Below, in pieces: positions 26,057-34,739 of a DNA stretch of 64,000 nucleotides; position 1 is the first letter of the stretch, and each line of letters opens with the position of its first letter. Location of the stretch: assembly GCA_913060695.1 (NCBI GenBank), contig CAJXUA010000002.1:186001-250000 (forward strand). Reading direction: 5' to 3'. A program made the translations under genes and the position numbers. This DNA is from an uncultured Gammaproteobacteria bacterium (GTDB taxonomy: Bacteria; Pseudomonadota; Gammaproteobacteria; Pseudomonadales; Pseudohongiellaceae). The notes under the pieces were generated by a model. That model was not told where the DNA came from. It made no database searches and saw nothing but the letters and a program-made list of their open reading frames with translations.

Positions 26057-27091
26057 TCAGCGATTGCTGCGGGGCATAGAGAGGGGCTCTGAAGCGATGA
26101 ACTCAAGCAATGGCGGATAGAACTCAGCGGGCTTCTCGAAGAAGGGGATATGCCCTGCGTCTTCAATAAGTATCAACTGAGCATTGGGAATGTCCGCAAC
26201 GGTCTGTGCAGCCTGCTCTGGAAAGTTCGGGCCGTCATCTGCCCCGGCAAGGAAGAGGGTCTTCGCTTGGATATGCGGGCGATCATAAACAGTTGGGTCT
26301 TGGTAGAGCCATTGGCTATTCAGCGAACGAACCGTCGCTAAGCGAGGCCATTCAGCACTCAATGTCCAACCATAGTTGATGTCGATATAACGCTCATAGG
26401 CCTCATCCCAGGTCACGAAATAGCGCTCGATATTACGACGCACCGCTTCGTAGTCGCGGCGATCACCCTCCGGCGTGTAGGACTCAAACTGCGACCAACC
26501 GTATGACAAGCGCGAGTCGGTCAAGGCAATCGGATTCACCAATACTAGATGGGAGGTGAGCGCAGGGAAGGAGAATGCAAAGCGCGTTGCGATGGCGCCC
26601 CCCATGGAGTGACCAATCACTACCGCTTTCTCGATTCCGAGACTATCCAACACCGCTTTGGTGTTCGTCACATGATCATGCAAGCTATAAGGGATAATTG
26701 GCTTAGAAGAGCGCCCAAAGCCTATCTGATCTGGCGCCACGACTCGGTAGCCCTCGGCAGTTAGCCGGCGAATCGTCTCACCCCAGTATTCGGAATACCA
26801 ATTCATGCCGTGTAGCAATAAGACCGCCTGACCGTTCGCTGGGCCCGTTGGCGCAACGTCCATATACACCATGCGCACTGCCTGCTCATAGAGATCGAAG
26901 TCCCTGTAGCTGACCGGATAGGGGTAGGGAACGTCCTCGAGATTGATACTGGTGGCCTCAAGATGGGCCGGCGCCTGACGACGCTCCTGTGCTTGCGCAA
27001 AAGTGCCACTAAACAGCAAAGCTGCACCTAGCAACGAACATAGTGTATGACGCCAAAATTGGCCCGAGTAATTAGGGTGTACCTTTCCCAT
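26057..27091 (-). CDS. Exported alpha/beta hydrolase
   Basis: 344 residues from the ATG at 27091, chosen for a GGAGA 7-8 bases upstream and the signal peptide it opens (SLLGAALLFSGTFAQAQE). The fold is canonical: oxyanion HGMNWYSEYW, VVAPDQIGFGRSSKP, nucleophile elbow GHSMGGAIA, acid in FLAGADDGPNF and His in EDAGHIPFFEKP. Sequence style resembles haloalkane/epoxide-hydrolase-like and meta-cleavage hydrolase-like esterases, but the substrate is unknown. No close operon partner; oxyR stands 180 bp upstream on the same strand. Confidence 0.88.
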   Translation of the reverse strand: MGKVHPNYSGQFWRHTLCSLLGAALLFSGTFAQAQERRQAPAHLEATSINLEDVPYPYPVSYRDFDLYEQAVRMVYMDVAPTGPANGQAVLLLHGMNWYSEYWGETIRRLTAEGYRVVAPDQIGFGRSSKPIIPYSLHDHVTNTKAVLDSLGIEKAVVIGHSMGGAIATRFAFSFPALTSHLVLVNPIALTDSRLSYGWSQFESYTPEGDRRDYEAVRRNIERYFVTWDEAYERYIDINYGWTLSAEWPRLATVRSLNSQWLYQDPTVYDRPHIQAKTLFLAGADDGPNFPEQAAQTVADIPNAQLILIEDAGHIPFFEKPAEFYPPLLEFIASEPLSMPRSNR

Positions 27092-27273
27092 TCTAGTTCT
27101 CCATTTTAGGGTTTGCGGATCTTTTGGCCGGCTCAAACAGCGCTACACACATTGCGAAGAAAGGGGGTGCAATACGAGGGCGTGACGCTAAGCGCCACTA
27201 TGCGAAAGGAGCCGACATCGGAAGTAGACCGCAAGCACTGTAGAAACTTTCCACACGACCTGCAGCATCTTCC

Positions 27274-28185
27274 TTATACGGTTTTACTGGCTTGGTAATT
27301 TTCTTTAATAAAGCGTCCTAGTAACTCGAACTCCTCGTTGCGGGTGCTCGCTTTGCGCCACACAAGACCGATCTCGCGATAGCTCTCACTATCCAATGCC
27401 GTTGTCTTTATGCGAGTGTTACGCAGCAAGGAGGAGCCGATCGCCATTTCTGGCAAATAGGTTACGCCCAGATCCGCATCCACCATTTGCACAAGTGTGA
27501 GCAAGCTGGTGGCTGTGATATGGCTCACTTTGTCTGCGTTCTTAATACTACAGGCCGACAGCGCATGGTCGCGCATACAGTGGCCGTCCTCCAGCAACAG
27601 AATGCTATCCTCCGGCAATTCACTGACCTGATGGTCCCGCGCATCTACGAGCGTGCTCTTGGCCTGATGCGCCAGGTAGAAGTGATCTCGGAATAGGTTC
27701 ATTTCCGTGACATTGCGCAGCTCGTAAGGCAGCGCAATGAGTATGACATCGAGATCGCCATCCATCAGCCCTGCATAGACACGGTCGGTGAGATCTTCCT
27801 TCAGGTACAGCTTCAAGTCTGGATACGATTTGCGTAAAGCGGGCAAGAGCCGCGGCAATAAGAAGGGAGCAATAGTAGGAATAACCCCTAGCTTCAACTG
27901 CCCCGTCAATGGCAGCTGATTGCCCTGGGCGATGTCGACTAACTCTTCTAGGTCACGCAGCACTTGGCGGGCCTGTCTCGCGATATCTCGGCCCAAGCTG
28001 GTGACAGTGACATTCTTATTAGTGCGATCGACGAGTTGGATGTTAAGTGTGTTTTCCAGCTCTCGAATTGCAACGCTAAACGCCGGCTGCGATACGAAAC
28101 ACGTGTCTGCCGCCTTACCGAAGTGCCCTATCTGCTCCAAGGCTACGAAGTAGCGCAGCTGTTTAGTAGTAGGTAAATGATTCAT
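27274..28185 (-). CDS. oxyR: Hydrogen-peroxide-inducible LysR regulator OxyR
   Basis: 303 residues. N-terminal LysR helix-turn-helix (about 5-65, FGKAADTCFVSQPAFSVAIRELE) and a C-terminal sensing domain. The redox pair is intact: Cys203 and Cys212 in EDGHCMRDHALSACSI, the same spacing as Cys199/Cys208 in E. coli OxyR, with the family SILLLEDGHC lead-in. OxyR is oxidised by H2O2 and then activates catalase, peroxiredoxin and iron-storage genes. The neighbourhood has other oxidative-stress functions (fpr and its LysR, redoxin), and an exported flavin oxidase would produce H2O2. The divergent upstream region holds an OxyR-like half-site and a terminator (separate entries). Confidence 0.95.
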   Translation of the reverse strand: MNHLPTTKQLRYFVALEQIGHFGKAADTCFVSQPAFSVAIRELENTLNIQLVDRTNKNVTVTSLGRDIARQARQVLRDLEELVDIAQGNQLPLTGQLKLGVIPTIAPFLLPRLLPALRKSYPDLKLYLKEDLTDRVYAGLMDGDLDVILIALPYELRNVTEMNLFRDHFYLAHQAKSTLVDARDHQVSELPEDSILLLEDGHCMRDHALSACSIKNADKVSHITATSLLTLVQMVDADLGVTYLPEMAIGSSLLRNTRIKTTALDSESYREIGLVWRKASTRNEEFELLGRFIKENYQASKTV

Positions 28186-28261
28186 GATTTCCCCCGACTC
28201 TGTAGTCCGAGCGTTATTGTCATCGTGGACCTCAGGCTAATCCATTATACATATCACTGCA

Positions 28262-28298
28262 ATAGTTTTAATCCATTTTCTATATACATCGTATATGC
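28262..28298 (+). promoter_or_regulatory. Candidate OxyR binding site upstream of oxyR
   Basis: ATAGTTTTAATCCAT (28262-28276) matches the OxyR half-site consensus ATAGnTnnnAnCTAT at all but one specified base. After the expected 7-bp spacer, ATACATCGTATATGC (28284-28298) is a poorer second half with ATA, T and A in place. It lies 77 bp upstream of the oxyR start, where autoregulation and divergent activation occur in E. coli. Match made by eye; AT-rich sequence raises the chance of coincidence. Confidence 0.5.
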
Positions 28299-28351
28299 AT
28301 AGACTAGCTTCAAGTCGAGTGCCCTTGGAAGGTTACTAGAGACAGGCCCTT

Positions 28352-28386
28352 ACCGGAGTAGACCAATGGTCCCTCCGGTTTTTTTT
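28352..28386 (+). terminator. Strong intrinsic terminator divergent from oxyR, upstream of nnrU
   Basis: Outer stem ACCGGAG / CTCCGGT (28352-28358 and 28373-28379), inner stem GACC / GGTC, loop AAT, then eight T residues (28379-28386). It lies in plus orientation with no plus-strand coding gene before it, 166 bp from the oxyR start and 75 bp before the nnrU start. It must end either a short RNA starting between about 28200 and 28330 or act as an attenuator in the nnrU leader. Confidence 0.9.
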
Positions 28387-28461
28387 ACTTTGCGCTGCCA
28401 GCGCGGTATTGTTGCCGCTGGGCAAATCAGGGGCCGACCACGGCGCAAAGCAGGAAATCGA

Positions 28462-29037
28462 TTGCTAGTATTGGCGCTTGGGTTATTTTTGTTTATCGCT
28501 GCACACCTGTTGCGAGAACTGGGCTGGCGCGACACTCTCCAAGAGCGTTTTGGCCTAGGACCTTACAAGGGCTTGGTAAGCCTTGCTGTAGTCCTCAGCA
28601 TTACTCTCATTGTTATCGGCAAGGGGAATGCGTCGTTTATTCAGCTTTGGGTGCCACCGTTTAGCCTGCGCTCGATCACACATTTACTGATGATCTCCTC
28701 CTGCATTCTCGTCGTCGCAGGCTCGCTGCCCAATTCCTACACCCGCGAATTGATTGGGCACCCGATGTTGATCGGCGTGGTCGTATGGGGCTGTGCACAC
28801 CTTCTGTCCAATGGCGACCTAGCCTCTTTACTGTTATTCGGAACCCTCGGGCTCTGGGCATTTTTAAAGATCTTTAGCCTTGAGTTCAATAAAGGACACC
28901 GGAACGATATTAGCTCCAGCCGCAAGGCATCATTGATTTGGGATGGCGCTGCAATCGTGTTTGGGATGATTGCCTATATGCTGCTTTTAGTGTTTCATGG
29001 GCCGCTATTCGGGTTCGCACTAGTAGCGTTAATCTAA
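28462..29037 (+). CDS. NnrU family integral membrane protein
   Basis: 191 residues from a TTG at 28462, preceded by CAGGAAA at about 6 bases; the in-frame ATG at 28366 falls inside a terminator hairpin and would add a basic, non-membrane extension. Five to six hydrophobic helices are visible (LLVLALGLFLFIAAHLLRELGW, GLVSLAVVLSITLIVIG, ITHLLMISSCILVVAG, LIGVVVWGCAHLLSNGDLASLLLFGTLGLWAF, IVFGMIAYMLLLVFH). NnrU-domain proteins were named from a nitrite/NO-reductase gene cluster; a 15-cis-zeta-carotene isomerase (Z-ISO) belongs to the same family. Role here unknown. A small exported protein follows 24 bp later. Confidence 0.85.
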   Translation: MLVLALGLFLFIAAHLLRELGWRDTLQERFGLGPYKGLVSLAVVLSITLIVIGKGNASFIQLWVPPFSLRSITHLLMISSCILVVAGSLPNSYTRELIGHPMLIGVVVWGCAHLLSNGDLASLLLFGTLGLWAFLKIFSLEFNKGHRNDISSSRKASLIWDGAAIVFGMIAYMLLLVFHGPLFGFALVALI

Positions 29038-29061
29038 ACCTAAGCTCTGGGAGTAGTCTTT

Positions 29062-29478
29062 ATGCGTAAACTGTCTGCCCTTAAGACACCGGTTTATACA
29101 CTTGCCATGCTGATGCTATATAGCCTAGCCAGCGAAGCCTCTGCGGCTGATGAGCGCTGGCTAGGAATATGGCAGGCCAAGGATACTCTTTTCAAACTGC
29201 AAGTAGTTGAGAGGGATGATTTCCTGCATATTAATCCCGTCGAATCCCTCGGCTTCATATGGCGCAATAGCCCAGGTCGCATCAATGGCGACAGCGCTTT
29301 ATTCAATGTCGAATATCAAGGAGTTATGGCGACTGTGCATGTACAGCTGGGTGAGGACGGCACCGCGATCGCCAGGCCCGTTAGTTGCAGGCCTGACTAT
29401 CACGTGGTGTGTGCCTTGGTGCAGAACCAACAGGCATTGTTTAAGAAAGTTAGCGAGCCGGCACAGATCGCAGATTGA
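29062..29478 (+). CDS. Small exported protein, function unknown
   Basis: 138 residues, ATG at 29062 with GGGAG about 9 bases upstream. The signal peptide is clear (about 1-28, LAMLMLYSLASEASAADE). The mature part is a single small domain with WLGIWQAKDTLFKLQVVERDDF and two cysteines (about 113 and 121, SCRPDYHVVCAL) that may form a disulfide. Probably co-transcribed with nnrU. No family recognised. Confidence 0.75.
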   Translation: MRKLSALKTPVYTLAMLMLYSLASEASAADERWLGIWQAKDTLFKLQVVERDDFLHINPVESLGFIWRNSPGRINGDSALFNVEYQGVMATVHVQLGEDGTAIARPVSCRPDYHVVCALVQNQQALFKKVSEPAQIAD

Positions 29479-29530
29479 AGCCTCGCAAGACTCCCCCCGC
29501 CCCGACACATTCTCTAGCGCATAGTGAAAC

Positions 29531-30118
29531 TTACTTCAATTGCGCTATTGAGTTGATCTGCTTGCCAACGATGCCGTATTCAATGGCTTCAGAAACTGTC
29601 ATCCAATAATCTCTATCGGTGTCCTTGGCAACACGCTCCAAGGGCTGGCCGGTCTCATCAGCGATAAGCTTGTTGATCCGTTCGCGCATCTTGATGATCT
29701 GCTCCGCCTGAATCTTAATATCGGACGCACGCCCCCGTGAACCACCGGATGGCTGATGCACTAGGAAACGAGTATTGGGTAGGCTGTAACGATTCTCTTT
29801 CTTTGCCGCAAGGTAAATAGTGGTTGCCGCACTAGCAACCCATCCTGTACCCACCACCCGCACTTCCGGCTTGATGTATTTGATCATGTCATAGACCACA
29901 TCCCCAGACTCAACATGGCCACCAGGCGAGCTGATATAGATAGTGATCGGCTCGTCACTATCTGCCGCCAGAGCCAACAATTTCTCAGTCACCGAACGCG
30001 CGATGCGCTCATCGATATCACCGAAAATTGTAATAGAGCGCGACTTAAAGAGCTTCTCATCGAGAAAGCGGCCGCCCTGTGATTCTGGCTTAGTTTGTTC
30101 TGGTTTTTCATTCTGCAT
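29531..30118 (-). CDS. ClpP2-like ATP-dependent Clp protease proteolytic subunit (solo)
   Basis: 195 residues of the ClpP serine protease family. Catalytic triad by eye: Ser96 in GTGWVASAATTIYLAA, His121 in FLVHQPSGG, Asp170 in DTDRDYWMT. The Ser region differs from the canonical GQAASMGA of housekeeping ClpP, and the gene is not next to clpX or tig, so it is more like the second ClpP of Pseudomonas-type genomes (ClpP2). It would form part of a heptameric chamber with a Clp ATPase. It ends just after the convergent small exported gene and lies 31 bp from the RND gene stop. Confidence 0.9.
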   Translation of the reverse strand: MQNEKPEQTKPESQGGRFLDEKLFKSRSITIFGDIDERIARSVTEKLLALAADSDEPITIYISSPGGHVESGDVVYDMIKYIKPEVRVVGTGWVASAATTIYLAAKKENRYSLPNTRFLVHQPSGGSRGRASDIKIQAEQIIKMRERINKLIADETGQPLERVAKDTDRDYWMTVSEAIEYGIVGKQINSIAQLK

Positions 30119-30149
30119 CTTACATCTCCGAAAAATTGAGCAACCCCGA

Positions 30150-32660
30150 TTATAGAGGGGATTTATCTATTGAAGGTGAATCAGTTTCACCGAGGCCCGT
30201 GTGCGTCTCAGCACCTAGGGGACGAAATGAAATCAATAACCGCGGCAACAATGTGAGCGCGCCGATGAGGGCAACCATCATCGCGATCGAGGTCAACAAA
30301 CCAAACACGATGGTAGGGATGAAGTTAGACAGGACTAGAATAGAGAACCCTGCCACTACCGTCATTGTCGTAAAATACATCGCCCTCGCGATGCTGTCGT
30401 GGCAGAAAAACATTGTCTCTTTGTAGTTGCCCAGACGATGAAATTCGTGCTTGAAACGATGCATATAGTGGATGGTGTTATCGACGCCGATACCCACTGC
30501 AATCGCGGCAATGGTAATCGTCATGATATCCAATGGCACACCCATCCAGCCCATTATACCGAGCACGCCTAGTGCCGCGAGGATGTTCGGTATAATGCAC
30601 AGCACTGCCACTTTGAGCGACCTGAATAGGAATAAGAACATGATCATGATGGCAAAAAGTACAACTCCAAGCGTCATGATCTGAGACTGATACAGGCTCT
30701 GCAACACATTGTTATAGAGCACCAATATTCCTGTAACCCGCACCTGTTCAGCAGAATAACCGAACTCATCTTGCAAGCCTTGCTTGATACCGTTGATTAG
30801 CTCATTGCGATTCAAATTCCGGTCCGACTCTATAACACGCACATTGAAACGTACTTGGTTCGCAGCCACAGAAACAAAAGGGGTCAAGATAGACTCTTTT
30901 AAGGTTTCCGGTATACGATCATATAGTAATGCCCAAACGAAACTGTCGACCGGTGCATTGTCATTGAGGCGCTCGGCTAGATGAATGACCGAGCCAAAGG
31001 AGAGTACCTTGCCAGTCTGTGGGTTTTCGTTCAGGTAGTCGTGAATGCGCTTAATCTCATCCATCTTATCGCCTGTAAACCAGTAGGCGTCGTTTGGCTC
31101 CTCTTCGAAACCGTCATCGAAGCCATCATCGAAACCGTCGTCTAGTGCTGCGGAGGTATCCGGCAAGTTGACAACAACGTCCATCGACAGAGTGCCACCG
31201 AGCTTCTCATCGAACACCGTCATGCCTTTGTAGATCTCCGTGTCTTCGCTGAAATAGTCGATGAAGCTGTTCTCGACTTTCAAACGCAGCAATCCCATCA
31301 CGCTGAGCAACAATAACAGCGCAGCGATCCACAACACCTTATTGCCGAGCTTATCGGTCACGCGGGCAAGGCCAGAAGTTAAGGCCAGTGTCCCTTGTTG
31401 CTCGTAATTAGAATCGTCCTTGCTAAACAGACTCATCATCGCGGGGAAGAGTGTAAACACGACGAGTAGGGCAGTAGCTACCCCAATCACCATGATCCAA
31501 CCGAAAGAGATAATCGGTGAGATGCCGCTGACCAGGAGTGAGGCGAAGGCGACGATGGTTGTCATCGCGGTAAACAGGCAGGGCTTCCACATCGACAATA
31601 CGGCGTGACGCAGCAATTTATTGTGATTGGAGAAATGGCGCGTTGAGCGAAGTTGACGATAGCGCACTATCAAATGCACCGTTAATGAGATTGTCGTGAT
31701 CAACAGCAATGACATGAAATTGGAAGACACTACGGTAACGCGCCAGTCCATCAGCCCCAGGATACCCACGACGATAACACCGGCAATGCCGCAGCAGGCC
31801 AGGGGAAGAAATATCCAGCGCAAACGCCGGAAGATAAACCCAAGTGCAAACACGATGAACGCAAACACACCAAGGCTGAAAGTGGTGAGATCGTTCTGCA
31901 CGAAGGTGACCAAGTCATCGGCAATCATCGGCGCACCGCCGAGATAGACGGTGGCATCGCTCTGGTAGTTAATCAATATCTCGCGAATCTGCGCAATATC
32001 CAGATGCCGCTGCTCTGCAGTGACCGCGCTGTAGGCGTCGAACTCTTCACTAACCTGGTCAAGAGTGGCCTGTTGTTCGGCACTCAGGCCTTCTGTGTCG
32101 CGCAGCTGTCGTAGGTCTTGACGTGTATCAAGCAGTGAATGGTAGCGTTCATCGAGCACGAAACTGACCAACAAGGCCGCAGTCTCGCCATCTGGACTCA
32201 CGATGGCATCGCTGAACACTGGGCTGCTAGTGAGCTCTTGCTTCGCTGCGTCGAGGTCGATACCGGGAGTAAGCAGCGTATCGTAGTTCTCAGAGATGCT
32301 GAGTAATTGCGTGTTTCCGAAGATCGGGACATCGAGCAAGCTGTTGACGGTTTCGACGCGCTCAAGCGTCAGTAACTCGCTCTTAAGACTTTGAATGCGC
32401 TCGAAGACAGGCTGGCTGAAGAGCTCAGCTTCGGGGGTATAGGCAATCGTAACCGTGTCACGCGCGCCATAGCGATTGTTGATCTGCCGCGAATACTCTA
32501 ATTCGGCGTCGCCTTCCATGAGCAAGGAGTCGGCGGAAGCATCGAGTTTGAAGTACTGCGCATACCAGCCCATAGTGGCAGTGACGCATAGCAATAAGAA
32601 GATCACCAGCAATGGACGCTTAAAGACCATCTGGCTATAAAAACGCGAAACTGCGAGCAT
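30150..32660 (-). CDS. RND/MMPL family exporter
   Basis: 836 residues with the classic RND duplication: TM1 (about 18-33), a large periplasmic loop, a five-helix bundle (FSLGVFAFIVFALGFIF through LLVVFTLFPAMMSLF, about 255-410), TM7 near 440, a second loop and a second bundle (LGVVLFAIMIMFLFLF to the C terminus). The NDLTTFSLG and GIGVDNTIHYMHRFKHEF segments are typical of MMPL-type lipid/hydrophobe exporters rather than HAE1 drug pumps. No membrane-fusion or outer-membrane partner is adjacent. The second periplasmic loop contains a DDGF repeat encoded by three 12-bp units. Substrate unknown. Confidence 0.9.
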   Translation of the reverse strand: MLAVSRFYSQMVFKRPLLVIFLLLCVTATMGWYAQYFKLDASADSLLMEGDAELEYSRQINNRYGARDTVTIAYTPEAELFSQPVFERIQSLKSELLTLERVETVNSLLDVPIFGNTQLLSISENYDTLLTPGIDLDAAKQELTSSPVFSDAIVSPDGETAALLVSFVLDERYHSLLDTRQDLRQLRDTEGLSAEQQATLDQVSEEFDAYSAVTAEQRHLDIAQIREILINYQSDATVYLGGAPMIADDLVTFVQNDLTTFSLGVFAFIVFALGFIFRRLRWIFLPLACCGIAGVIVVGILGLMDWRVTVVSSNFMSLLLITTISLTVHLIVRYRQLRSTRHFSNHNKLLRHAVLSMWKPCLFTAMTTIVAFASLLVSGISPIISFGWIMVIGVATALLVVFTLFPAMMSLFSKDDSNYEQQGTLALTSGLARVTDKLGNKVLWIAALLLLLSVMGLLRLKVENSFIDYFSEDTEIYKGMTVFDEKLGGTLSMDVVVNLPDTSAALDDGFDDGFDDGFEEEPNDAYWFTGDKMDEIKRIHDYLNENPQTGKVLSFGSVIHLAERLNDNAPVDSFVWALLYDRIPETLKESILTPFVSVAANQVRFNVRVIESDRNLNRNELINGIKQGLQDEFGYSAEQVRVTGILVLYNNVLQSLYQSQIMTLGVVLFAIMIMFLFLFRSLKVAVLCIIPNILAALGVLGIMGWMGVPLDIMTITIAAIAVGIGVDNTIHYMHRFKHEFHRLGNYKETMFFCHDSIARAMYFTTMTVVAGFSILVLSNFIPTIVFGLLTSIAMMVALIGALTLLPRLLISFRPLGAETHTGLGETDSPSIDKSPL
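31107..31142 (-). repeat. Three 12-bp tandem repeats inside the RND gene
   Basis: Three in-frame 12-bp units (31107-31118, 31119-31130, 31131-31142) differ at few positions and encode DDGFDDGFDDGF in the second periplasmic loop. Such in-frame minisatellites can change copy number by slippage without breaking the gene. Confidence 0.85.
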
Positions 32661-32931
32661 AAGAATCCTTGAATTGACGGCGAGCGACTTAGGCTATAAC
32701 GCAAGGCACATAGGCGCTTTGCGATGGCACTATACCGTGCCTGTTTAACGCGGCTAACTATACCCTGTTGCCCGAATGCTTGCATCAACGGCGCTAGTGG
32801 CTAGAAACAAAGCGTAGGCATAGAGCAAATGTTCGAAATGAACGGCTCCCAAACCACTGTTTTTAGAAAAAATCCGTAAAATTAAGCACTTCTAACACTT
32901 GCAAGCCTCACAATTCGTCACAATGTTAGCC

Positions 32932-32959
32932 TTGCGGGGACTAGCAACTGTTGTATACA
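32932..32959 (+). promoter_or_regulatory. Possible promoter of the exported redoxin gene
   Basis: In the 391-bp gap between the divergent RND and redoxin genes, TTGCGG (32932-32937) and TATACA (32954-32959) are 16 bp apart, a reasonable sigma-70 pair about 90 bp before the redoxin start. Nothing else in the gap (32661-33051) stood out. Confidence 0.35.
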
Positions 32960-33051
32960 GTGGAATTCAGGTTCGAAAGAGGTTAATTTAACGACCCGCG
33001 AATGGAACGACCCTAAAACAGAGTCATTTAGATGTCGGGAGGAGTGTAGTA

Positions 33052-33663
33052 ATGAGTAAGATTACAGGATTTTTGCTAGCTGGTTTGCTGCTTGCGGTCT
33101 CATTTGGAGCGAGCGCGGATGACTATCTCAAGCCTATCAAGGACTTCAGCTTAGTTGACCAGAACGGTGCAACGCACACGCTAGAAGATTATGCAGACAA
33201 AGAGTACATCGTGCTTTACGTGCATGGCACTGGCTGCCCAATCGCGCGCCTGTCTGTACCTGAATACAAGGAAATCGCTGCCGCATATAGCAGCAAGAAC
33301 ATCGAATTCTTGATGCTGAACTCCTTCATTCAGGACGATATGAATCGCATCAGGAAGGAAGCAGTCGACTTCAAAATCGATTTCCCGATTTTGAAAGACG
33401 AAGATCAAACAGTGGCCTATACCCTAGGTGTAGAGCGTACCGCTGAGGTGTTCATCATCGACCCGCGCACCAAAGAGACTCTGTTCCGTGGCCCAATCAA
33501 TGACGCACTAGGCTATGAGACACAGCGCACTAAAGTAGATAATCACTATCTTACCGATGCGCTAGAAACAATTCTTGCCGGTGGCGTTGTCGACATGGAC
33601 GAGATTCCAGACTCTAAAGGCTGCTTGGTTGGCTTCTTCCATCCTGCGATATCAAGCCTATAA
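33052..33663 (+). CDS. Exported redoxin-domain protein
   Basis: 203 residues, ATG at 33052 with GGAGG upstream. Signal peptide about 1-22 (LAVSFGASADD). A thioredoxin-fold redoxin domain follows: DFSLVDQNGATHTLEDYADKEYIVLYVHGTGCPIARLS (abridged: HGTGCPIARLS), with the probable reactive Cys62 followed by Pro, and FIIDPRTKETLFRGPINDALGY. A further Cys lies near the C terminus (DSKGCLVGF) and could resolve a disulfide. The domain is the intact counterpart of the N-terminal domain of the 654-residue protein at 25.8 kb, where the cysteine is missing. Likely a periplasmic thiol redox protein; partner unknown. Confidence 0.85.
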   Translation: MSKITGFLLAGLLLAVSFGASADDYLKPIKDFSLVDQNGATHTLEDYADKEYIVLYVHGTGCPIARLSVPEYKEIAAAYSSKNIEFLMLNSFIQDDMNRIRKEAVDFKIDFPILKDEDQTVAYTLGVERTAEVFIIDPRTKETLFRGPINDALGYETQRTKVDNHYLTDALETILAGGVVDMDEIPDSKGCLVGFFHPAISSL

Positions 33664-33688
33664 GGCTCGAAAGTTTGAAAATAAAAAA

Positions 33689-33718
33689 GGGCGTCTGCTT
33701 TAGCAGGCGCCCTTTTTT
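33689..33718 (+). terminator. Rho-independent terminator after the redoxin gene
   Basis: Stem GGGCGTCTGC / GCAGGCGCCC (10 bp, one G-U pair), loop TTTA, followed by TTTTTT at 33713-33718 and preceded by an A-tract, so it may work in both directions. Confidence 0.92.
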
Positions 33719-33758
33719 GTTGTTTCGATTGAAGCTGATTTGAGGGAAATCTGAACCT

Positions 33759-33782
33759 TTCGCCTGCAGGGCAGGCTCCTAC
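33759..33782 (-). repeat. REP-like palindrome (single copy)
   Basis: On the minus strand: GTAGGAG followed by the GCCTGC / GCAGGC stem and ending in GCGAA. This is the layout of Pseudomonas-type REP units, which begin with a GTAG foot and a short GC-rich hairpin. It lies in the convergent gap between the redoxin and fpr genes. Two further loci with the same foot occur at 49.8 and 60.4 kb. Confidence 0.7.
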
Positions 33783-33870
33783 AATCAGAGCATTCGTTCC
33801 GGCCAGATCGAAACCAAAAACCCCGTAGGCGGTTGGGTTCGATTGATACAGGTTCTCCCCCAGGAACAAC

Positions 33871-34641
33871 CTAACCTACGAAAGCTCGCTCAATGACATA
33901 TTCTGCCTTGATGCCCTGACGAGACTCCTCGAAACCCCAGTCGTCCAATATCTTGCCGATATCCTTGAGCATCGCGGAGCTGCCGCATAGCATGAAGCGG
34001 TCGTCATCCTTATTCGGCTTCGGTAGGCCGATATCATCGAACATCTTGCCGCTCAACATCAGATCGGTCACACGCCCAGTGTTCACGAACTCCTCTCGAG
34101 TCACCGTGGGGTAGTAAATCAATTGCTTACTGACCTCTTCGCCAAAGAACTCGTTCTTAGGCAACTCATTGGTGATCATCTCTCGATAGGCTAGGTCGAT
34201 TATACGGCGTACGCCGTGCACTAGAATTATCTTCTCAAAGCGCTCATATACTTCTGGATCGCGAATCACACTCATGAAAGGGGCAAGGCCTGTGCCAGTG
34301 CTTAATAAGTATAGGTTGCGGCCAGGCAACAGGTGATCGGCCACGAGGGTGCCCGTCGGCTTCGCGCTCACGAAGACTTCATCACCAATACGGACATTCT
34401 GCAGACGCGAAGTTAGCGGACCATCTGGAACCTTGATACTGAAGAACTCGAGCTCTTCTTCATAGTTGGCGCTAGCGATGCTGTAAGCACGCATCAAGGG
34501 GCGACCGTCAACCTCCAAGCCCACCATCACGAAATGGCCATTCTCAAAACGCAGGGACTTATCTCGCGTTGTAGTGAAGCTAAACAAGGATTCGTTCCAG
34601 TGATGGACACTTGTGACGCTCTGTTTGGAGATTGCAGCCAT
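33871..34641 (-). CDS. fpr: Ferredoxin/flavodoxin-NADP+ reductase
   Basis: 256 residues, normal for bacterial Fpr. FAD-binding barrel with RAYSIASANYEEELEFF (RxYS motif) and the LTSRLQN segment; NADP domain with LLSTGTGLAPFMSVIRDPE, RFMLCGSSAMLKDI and the C-terminal YVIERAFVG expected of the family. It transfers electrons between NADPH and ferredoxin/flavodoxin for Fe-S repair and oxidative-stress defence. A LysR regulator is divergently encoded 241 bp away, the fpr-finR arrangement of Pseudomonas. Confidence 0.95.
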   Translation of the reverse strand: MAAISKQSVTSVHHWNESLFSFTTTRDKSLRFENGHFVMVGLEVDGRPLMRAYSIASANYEEELEFFSIKVPDGPLTSRLQNVRIGDEVFVSAKPTGTLVADHLLPGRNLYLLSTGTGLAPFMSVIRDPEVYERFEKIILVHGVRRIIDLAYREMITNELPKNEFFGEEVSKQLIYYPTVTREEFVNTGRVTDLMLSGKMFDDIGLPKPNKDDDRFMLCGSSAMLKDIGKILDDWGFEESRQGIKAEYVIERAFVG

Positions 34642-34739
34642 GCTGTAGTTCCTGCCTCAATATCTTGGGTTAATTCTCAATGCTAGCGACGAATGGGGGC
34701 GCCAGCTTGCGTGCATTCTAAACGCTCTATATGCTATTC

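Noticed and set aside
28366-28461. ATG at 28366 as the nnrU start
   Set aside because: This ATG lies inside the terminator hairpin and adds a basic stretch; the TTG at 28462 has a good ribosome binding site and begins the first membrane helix.
32948-32961. CTGT...ACAG near the redoxin promoter as a LexA (SOS) box
   Set aside because: The spacer is 5 bp, not the 8 bp of the LexA box, and no SOS gene is next to it.
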